Source: Engraulis encrasicolus (Eukaryota > Chordata > Actinopteri > Clupeiformes > Engraulidae). Taken from it: a DNA stretch of 64,000 nucleotides. The stretch is taken from positions 53,508,352 to 53,572,351 of the forward strand of contig NC_085873.1 in NCBI RefSeq assembly GCF_034702125.1, in the 5' to 3' direction. Positions 58,612 through 64,000 of the stretch are shown piece by piece. The notes under the pieces are model-generated. The model searched no databases. It saw only the letters and a program-made list of their open reading frames with translations, and was not told where the DNA came from. The stretch's first letter is position 1. Each line of letters starts with the position of its first letter. The translations under genes were made by a program, and so were the position numbers.

Positions 58612-59008
58612 CAGGGCTTGACACTGGCACCTGCCAACCGGCCAAATGCTGGTAAAACTTGGCTGTGGCTGGTAACAATTTCAGTGTCACTAGCCAATTT
58701 GGCATGTAGCTCATTCTATGATATGACATATCATAATAGTGTATATTCTGCACTTTGCCCCTTGTGTATCAATTGTTTGTATTTAAGTTCAAGAAAAAGC
58801 TCAGTTACTCAGTTTCTATTTGCTTGTTTTATTTCCATGTTGAGACCCATGCACTCATCTTCTTGCTTTAAGCACCTCATCTTCTGAGGTTAGATGTACA
58901 GCATCATGATTAAAAAAATGTGGCTAGCAGAATAGCTGGATGGCTATTGACTGAGGAAAACCACTAGCCACAGTGCCCGGCAAGCGAAAAAGTTAATGTC
59001 AAGCCCTG
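58612..59008 (+). mobile_element. hAT-type MITE, 397 bp, perfect 8-bp target duplication
   Basis: Ends CAGGGCTTGACA and, at the right, TGTCAAGCCCTG form perfect inverted repeats. They are flanked by GTGTACAT at 58604-58611 and 59009-59016. Subterminal 'ctagcca'/'tggctag' motifs are repeated, as in hAT ends where transposase binds. No transposase frame is present. Confidence 0.9.
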
Positions 59009-59117
59009 GTGTACATGTATTTATCCAGAGTTCAGTTTCTGCTTCAAGGCCTCTGGCTGTAGGTGCTGGTGCTGAATAGCTCTAAAATGGTCTCTTGAGG
59101 GAAGAGGGCGTTGTCTT

Positions 59118-59665
59118 AAACAAGACGTGTTATTACTGACTTATTACTGCTTTGTAAACACATCGATAGTGGTTTACAAAAGACGTGTTATTACTGACTT
59201 ATTACTGCTTTGTAAACACCTCATCGATAGTGGTTTAGAAAAGACGTGTTATTACTGACTTATTACTGCTTTGTAAGCTCTTCATCGATAGTGGTTTAGA
59301 AGAGATATGTTATTACTGACTTATTACTGCTTTGTAAACACCTCATCCATAGTGGTTTAGAAAACATATGTTATTACTGACTTATTACTGCTTTGTAAAC
59401 ACCTCATCGATTGTGGTTTAGAAGAGATATGTTATTACTGGCTTATTACTGCTTTGTAAGCGCTTCATCGATAGTGGTTTAGAAGAGATATGTTATTACT
59501 GGCTTATTACTGCTTTGTAAGCACCTCATTGATAGTGGTTTAGAAGAGATATGTTATTACTGGCTTATTACTGCTTTGTAAGCACCTCATTGATAGTGGT
59601 TTAGAAGAGATATGTTATTACTGACTTATTACTGCTTTGTAAACGCCTCATCAATAGTGGTTTTG
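59118..59665. repeat. About 60-bp minisatellite, nine copies
   Basis: The unit contains 'gttattactgacttattact', 'gctttgtaa' and 'cctcatcgatagtggttta'. Adjacent units share variants ('ggcttatt', 'gagatatg'), pointing to spread by unequal exchange. Confidence 0.92.
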
Positions 59666-59801
59666 GCTAAATAGAGTCCTCGTTTTCACCAAGTTGCTTC
59701 TTGTTAGCCTAGGGGCTGAGTGTAATGTCTCTGAAAAGAACGATTTGCACATTCGCTGTTAAATGGGTTTTCATCTGGAAAATGTATCACCCATTTATTC
59801 T

Positions 59802-59973
59802 TAATGCCTTGATGTGTTATTTTTGTGCCTTCCCCAGTGTACAAGGTCTTTAGTAATACATTACGACTTTAGTCATTGCCATTCTGGTAACAGCTAATTT
59901 ATTACAGGGGTAGCGTCTTACTGTCTTAAAGGGTTAATGCCTGTTGATGTATTTTGTTTGTGCCTTCCCCCAG
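59802..59973 (+). repeat. Duplicated acceptor region before exon 59974
   Basis: 'ttaatgcct...gatgt...tttttgtgccttccccag' at 59802-59837 recurs with small changes at 59935-59973, where it is the real acceptor. The first copy lacks exon bases after AG. Confidence 0.75.
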
Positions 59974-60091
59974 AATAAGATGTTTATCTACCGGGGTAAA
60001 GAGTACGAGAGGAGGGAGGACTTTGAGGCGCGCCTGCTGACCCAGTTCCCCAACGCTGAGAAGATGAAGATCACCACCCCACCTGGAGAGG

Positions 60092-60115
<24 letters not shown>
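59974..60115 (+). CDS. dock1: DOCK1-like exon, DHR-2 lobe B
   Basis: A 142-nt exon from 'ttcccccag' to donor 'gtatcc', phase 0 in and phase 1 out. It encodes [20 protein letters not shown], then [11 protein letters not shown] and [12 protein letters not shown]. This is a beta-rich, GTPase-contacting portion of DHR-2, and the wording is close to DOCK1. The last 24 coding bases and donor are repeated downstream (60245-60290). A long CA tract follows the donor by about 24 bp. Confidence 0.94.
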
Positions 60116-60360
<245 letters not shown>

Positions 60361-60409
60361 CATCACACACACACTCACCTGTCCAGTGTATCCAGACTCC
60401 CCCCCTCTC

Positions 60410-60427
60410 TGTCTCTTTCTCTCTCTT

Positions 60428-60470
<43 letters not shown>

Positions 60471-60487
60471 GTCTCTGTCTCTGTCTG

Positions 60488-60565
<78 letters not shown>
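60410..60565. repeat. (CT)n microsatellite with CTGTCT interruptions
   Basis: A CT dinucleotide tract with a central block of TCTG units (60463-60492). Confidence 0.95.
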
Positions 60566-60567
<2 letters not shown>

Positions 60568-60743
60568 ATTGCTACCATTGGATCAGGACCATCAGCTACC
60601 ATTGCTGGATTTACAGTTTTAAGTCAATAATGGCTTTTCCATTTAGCTCCTTGCTACACGCATGTGTAATTATTTAATATGTGCACAAAATAACATTTGA
60701 TTGTCATTGCTGCTTTTTTTTGCTTAACGTTTGTGATCTGAAG

Positions 60744-60825
60744 ACATCCAGTGTTTCACCGTTAAGCCGATCCTCGAGCTCCCACCAAAGTTCCACAACA
60801 AGCCGGTCTCTGAGCAGATTCTGAG
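60744..60825 (+). CDS. dock1: DOCK1-like exon, DHR-2 lobe B
   Basis: An 82-nt exon from 'tctgaag' to 'gtaagc', entering with two bases that complete a tyrosine codon and leaving in phase 2. It encodes IQCFTVKPILELPPKFHNKP then VSEQIL. The ELPPKFH and PVSEQI wording distinguishes DOCK1 from DOCK2 and DOCK5, which have different residues here. The acceptor has a rather weak pyrimidine tract interrupted by 'gtgatctg'. Confidence 0.94.
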
Positions 60826-61214
60826 GTAAGCACGTGCCTTCCTTTCCGTCCAATATTTACTTCCCGCCTCAATTATTTAGCAGCTTAGCCTGCTACTCCG
60901 CCGCCTGAAACTCTGGAAGACGAAGAGGGGTCTTTTAGAATTTGATGGAGTATTGATACCATTGATTTCCCCTTCAGACATATTTACCTGAGATTATGCA
61001 CTCGCTCAGTTTTCAATCAACCCCACTGGCAAGTGGCAAGCAAACATCACCGCAAACATCACCGCAGGACAAAGAGGCCCCAAGCTGGCCATGTGAAATC
61101 TGCTCTGTTTGTGTGGTATGACTGATTTGTAGCAGTGATTGGTTTTGTAGAGACTTACACAGAGCTTCCTTTTGGAAAGTCAACCTATTCCTTGGTCAAT
61201 GCACTCTCCCAGTA

Positions 61215-61245
<31 letters not shown>

Positions 61246-62345
61246 GCCCTCTCTTTTTCTGTTATTCAATATCCTTGTGTGTGCGTTCTGATCCCGTTCT
61301 GATAATGGAGTGTAATTTGGGTGTTGAAAAGCTCTTTTTGTTTGATGTTTGATCTGTTTACCAGATCAGAGGTGCGGATGGTCAAAGCAGAATCCTCATA
61401 TTCCACATGGCCTGAGCCGCGAGCTGTCGGCATGTTTCAAAAGGCTGCCGTGACTCTATGAGCTGTCGGCATGTTTCAAAAGGCTGACCTGACTATGAGT
61501 TTGACGAACGGCGAGATTAGCTTTCTTGTTGTTTGTTTGTTTGGCCACAAGTTTACAGCAGAGCTTGGCTCCAGGCTGCAGCACTTTGGTTTGTGTTCAC
61601 CGTGTGGGCTTTCGACCTTGTGGATAAACCCAGTCAAGGTCGGCTGCCTAGCTGCTCCGCCTGCTGTGCCAACCGATTGGTGTTTGCCGTCTACCCAGGT
61701 TACAGCAGCGGAGCGTGGAGCGGCCAAAACCCCTTTTTAAATAGCAATGTGTTTCCAGGTGGGAAACCACAACAACATCCATCGGTCAGATGCCAGGCAT
61801 GTGGTTCGAAATGGCCGTTTAGCAAACAGCCAGCTATCGCTTTGAGTTGCTTATTCGTGTTGGTGCATAATTAGGAAATCTGATTGGGCGTGCTGCTTTC
61901 TCCGGGAAAGAAAGGACAAAGGCATTATGTGGCATGTGGTGTGTCAAGGGAATGGGGTGACCTTGTGGGAGTGTACTGTACTTACATGTTATGTTAGATT
62001 ATGTGAAGGACACAGATGCACATACTCAGAGCTTTTAGTACACCATGTTCAACACACTCTTCAATGCACTTTGTCTTGTCATAGACAAGGACTGAGGGCA
62101 CACAAACATGGACGTGCTACACACGCACACACTTACACACGCACACACACAAACAATAGATAGAACACACAAATAAAACCCAATTCGGAGTGTCATGTTT
62201 TCAAGGATTGCTTGTCAAGGACTTCAGCTTCATCTATTCTTTATCTCATGTATAAAACCTGTGTGTGTTTGTGGGTATTTGTGTGTATTGTGTGTATTGT
62301 GCAGTGTTGAATGATTTTTTCTTTTTCTCCTTTCAATCCTAACAG
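60826..62345. other. Intron with one short duplication
   Basis: 'atgagctgtcggcatgtttc' followed by 'aaaaggctg' is present twice in 61419-61490. A short CT run lies at 61217-61240. No other feature is recognised. Confidence 0.5.
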
Positions 62346-62430
62346 TTTCTACACTGTCAATGAAGTAAACAAGTTTCAGTATTCCAGACCTATCAGGAAA
62401 GGGGAGAAGGACCCTGATAACGAGTTTGCA
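62346..62430 (+). CDS. dock1: DOCK1-like exon, DHR-2 lobe B
   Basis: An 85-nt exon from 'cctaacag' to 'gtaagt', with the first base completing a serine codon, then 28 codons, leaving in phase 0. It encodes FYTVNEVNKFQYSRPIRKGE and then KDPDNEFA. In DOCK1 the next residues (NMWIERT) begin another exon, which would lie to the right of this window. This is the last dock1 exon visible. Confidence 0.94.
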
Positions 62431-62579
62431 GTAAGTTTGCATGAGATATTGTTTTTTTTTACCTTTTTACACAGCATACTGGCAGCCAAATGCCACAACA
62501 CTCATAGAAGTCTGATGCTGTTATACTTGGAGGCCTCGTATCCCATTTTGGTCTTATCATACTGGAGCCTTAGACACAT

Positions 62580-62640
62580 AGTCCTACACACGCACGCACG
62601 CACGCACACACACACACACACGCACACGCACACGCACACG

Positions 62641-62731
<91 letters not shown>
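62580..62731. repeat. (CA)n and (GCAC)n microsatellite
   Basis: A mixed CA and CACG tract about 150 bp after the donor of exon 62346-62430. A possible hAT remnant ('ggaaccccttttagacctga') follows at about 62735-62890 but was not confirmed. Confidence 0.9.
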
Positions 62732-62735
<4 letters not shown>

Positions 62736-63094
62736 CCTAAAACTGCGGCTCCGAAATTCTTTTCTGCTAGGAACCCCTTTTAGACCTGAGGATATTTTTG
62801 CAACCCCTTTGTTTTTACTCATTATTATATTTTTGAAATTGCATCGGTTTTGGGTTCTCATTTACATGTAGACTGAGTTCCAGAATGCATTTCAAAACTC
62901 TGTTTTAAAAATATTCCATTTAGGTGGCTAAAATGCACCTGTGTCAGAGGAGTTTTTATTTGTATCTACATGTAGACTGATTAAAAAATATCTCCATTTA
63001 AAAATATCTGCATACGTGTAACCAGCACCTAAATCTCAGTAGTGTTGTCAGCTGGCATTAACCAGGAAGAGTTAGAGCAGAAAACCTTTTAGGG

Positions 63095-63565
63095 GGCTAG
63101 AATAGCAAGCATTTGGTAGGAGCTATCCCCCTTGCAATAATCGGTAAACAGCACATTTTACCTTCACATCAACTACAAGCATTTGGTTGGAGCTATCCCC
63201 CTTGTAATAATTGGTAAACAGCACATTTTACCTTCACATCAACTACAAGCATTGATTGGAGCTATCCGCCCTGCAATAATTGGTAAAAACAGCACATTTT
63301 ACCTTCACATCAACTACAAGCATTTGGTTGGAGCTATCCCCCTTGTAATAATTGGTAAACAGCACATTTTACCTTCACATCAACTACAAGCATTTGGTAG
63401 GAGCTATCCGCCTTGCAATAATCGGTAAACAGCATTTGGTAGGAGCTATCCGCCTTGCAATAATCGGTAAACAGCATTTGGTAGGAGCTATCCGCCTTGC
63501 AATAATCGGTAAACAGCATTTGGTGGGCGCTATCCGCCTTGCAATAATCGGTAAACAGTACATTT
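63095..63565. repeat. Two-form minisatellite (about 71 and 46 bp)
   Basis: Five long units contain 'agcatttggtaggagctatc', 'cttgcaataatcggtaaaca' and 'cattttaccttcacatcaac'. Four shorter units then lack the last part. The short form arose by deletion of the 'cattttacc...ctacaa' segment and then amplified. Confidence 0.92.
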
Positions 63566-63894
63566 TTCTACCACATCAACTCCAATTTTTTGTGTACGGT
63601 TTTGTGACCAAGGAATTAAAGAGAGGTAATAAAAGTACACGTCTGTGTTCACATGTATAAATAAATATCAGTGTTGCATATTAACTGCAAGGCTGCCTTG
63701 GTGTGTTTATAATAAATATCAGTGTTTCACATTAACTTCAGGGCTGCCTTGGTGTGTTTATCCTGTGGCTTTACTTCAGTTAATTTGAGAAGACTCCAAA
63801 GTCCTGATTTGACATTTTCTACCTCTGCGTGCTTACGTACAGGAAAAGCTCCGCTCGCAGCGCAGACGCAATTAATGAGATGTCTCAGGGACAC

Positions 63895-64000
63895 ATTTTA
63901 AGGTCCACAGTACATATGGCAGAGTCCCTTCTGAAATCATTACATAGTCAGAGTCCCTTCTGAAATCATTACATAGCCAGAGCCCCTTCTGAAATAACTT
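63895..64000. repeat. 28-bp tandem repeat at the window edge
   Basis: 'cagagtcccttctgaaatca' followed by 'ttacatag' is present nearly three times and runs off the right end. Confidence 0.85.

Noticed and set aside
59118..59665. CRISPR-like repeat-spacer pattern
   Set aside because: Whole 60-bp units are repeated with no unique spacers. The context is a vertebrate intron, and it is a minisatellite.

Overview
The window reads as nuclear DNA of a ray-finned (teleost) fish. It has small coding exons with GT/AG borders separated by long introns, very dense (CA)n and (CT)n microsatellites, tRNA-derived SINEs, CR1/L2-type LINEs, and hAT, PIF-Harbinger and Kolobok-type DNA transposons of the kinds common in fish. 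There are no bacterial features. The only host gene recognised is a DOCK-family Rac exchange factor on the + strand. Its peptides fit DOCK1 (DOCK180) better than DOCK2 or DOCK5. Eleven exons are visible: 9637-9715, 36147-~36231, 39428-39513, 39936-40092, 44326-44366, 45195-45285, 50303-50422, 52999-53088, 53436-53540, 59974-60115 and 60744-60825, with a twelfth at 62346-62430. From 39428 on they join in phase and encode a continuous stretch of the DHR-2 exchange domain. The gene runs off the right edge and probably off the left edge too.

Layout. 1-9636: sequence with tandem repeats and one SINE, no exon seen. 9716-36146: a 26-kb interval that should be a DOCK1 intron, packed with insertions. 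These are an antisense class I (gamma/epsilon-like) endogenous retrovirus with two nearly identical LTRs (11204-20135), microsatellite and minisatellite blocks (20-27 kb), a near full-length CR1/L2-group LINE (about 28480-32326) and a TTAA-flanked Kolobok-like transposon carrying a broken THAP domain (33281-34956). 36-40 kb: DOCK exons between G-rich and pyrimidine-rich tracts. 40287-41998: one Harbinger-like element nested inside another. 44-54 kb: six further exons. 53.5-60 kb: intron with hAT MITEs and minisatellites. 60-64 kb: last exons and a 3' minisatellite.

The most unusual pattern is that six DOCK splice sites sit in tandem duplications. Copies of the 3' splice site, with up to about 30 nt of exon, precede exons 36147, 39428, 39936 and 45195. 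A shorter acceptor copy precedes 59974, and the donor of 59974-60115 is also copied. Only the exon-proximal copy keeps the reading frame. Also notable are a TGA-CTAG readthrough-type stop between gag and pro-pol of the retrovirus, with an intact env ORF beside a broken pol, and two DOCK1 segments expected by homology that cannot be found.
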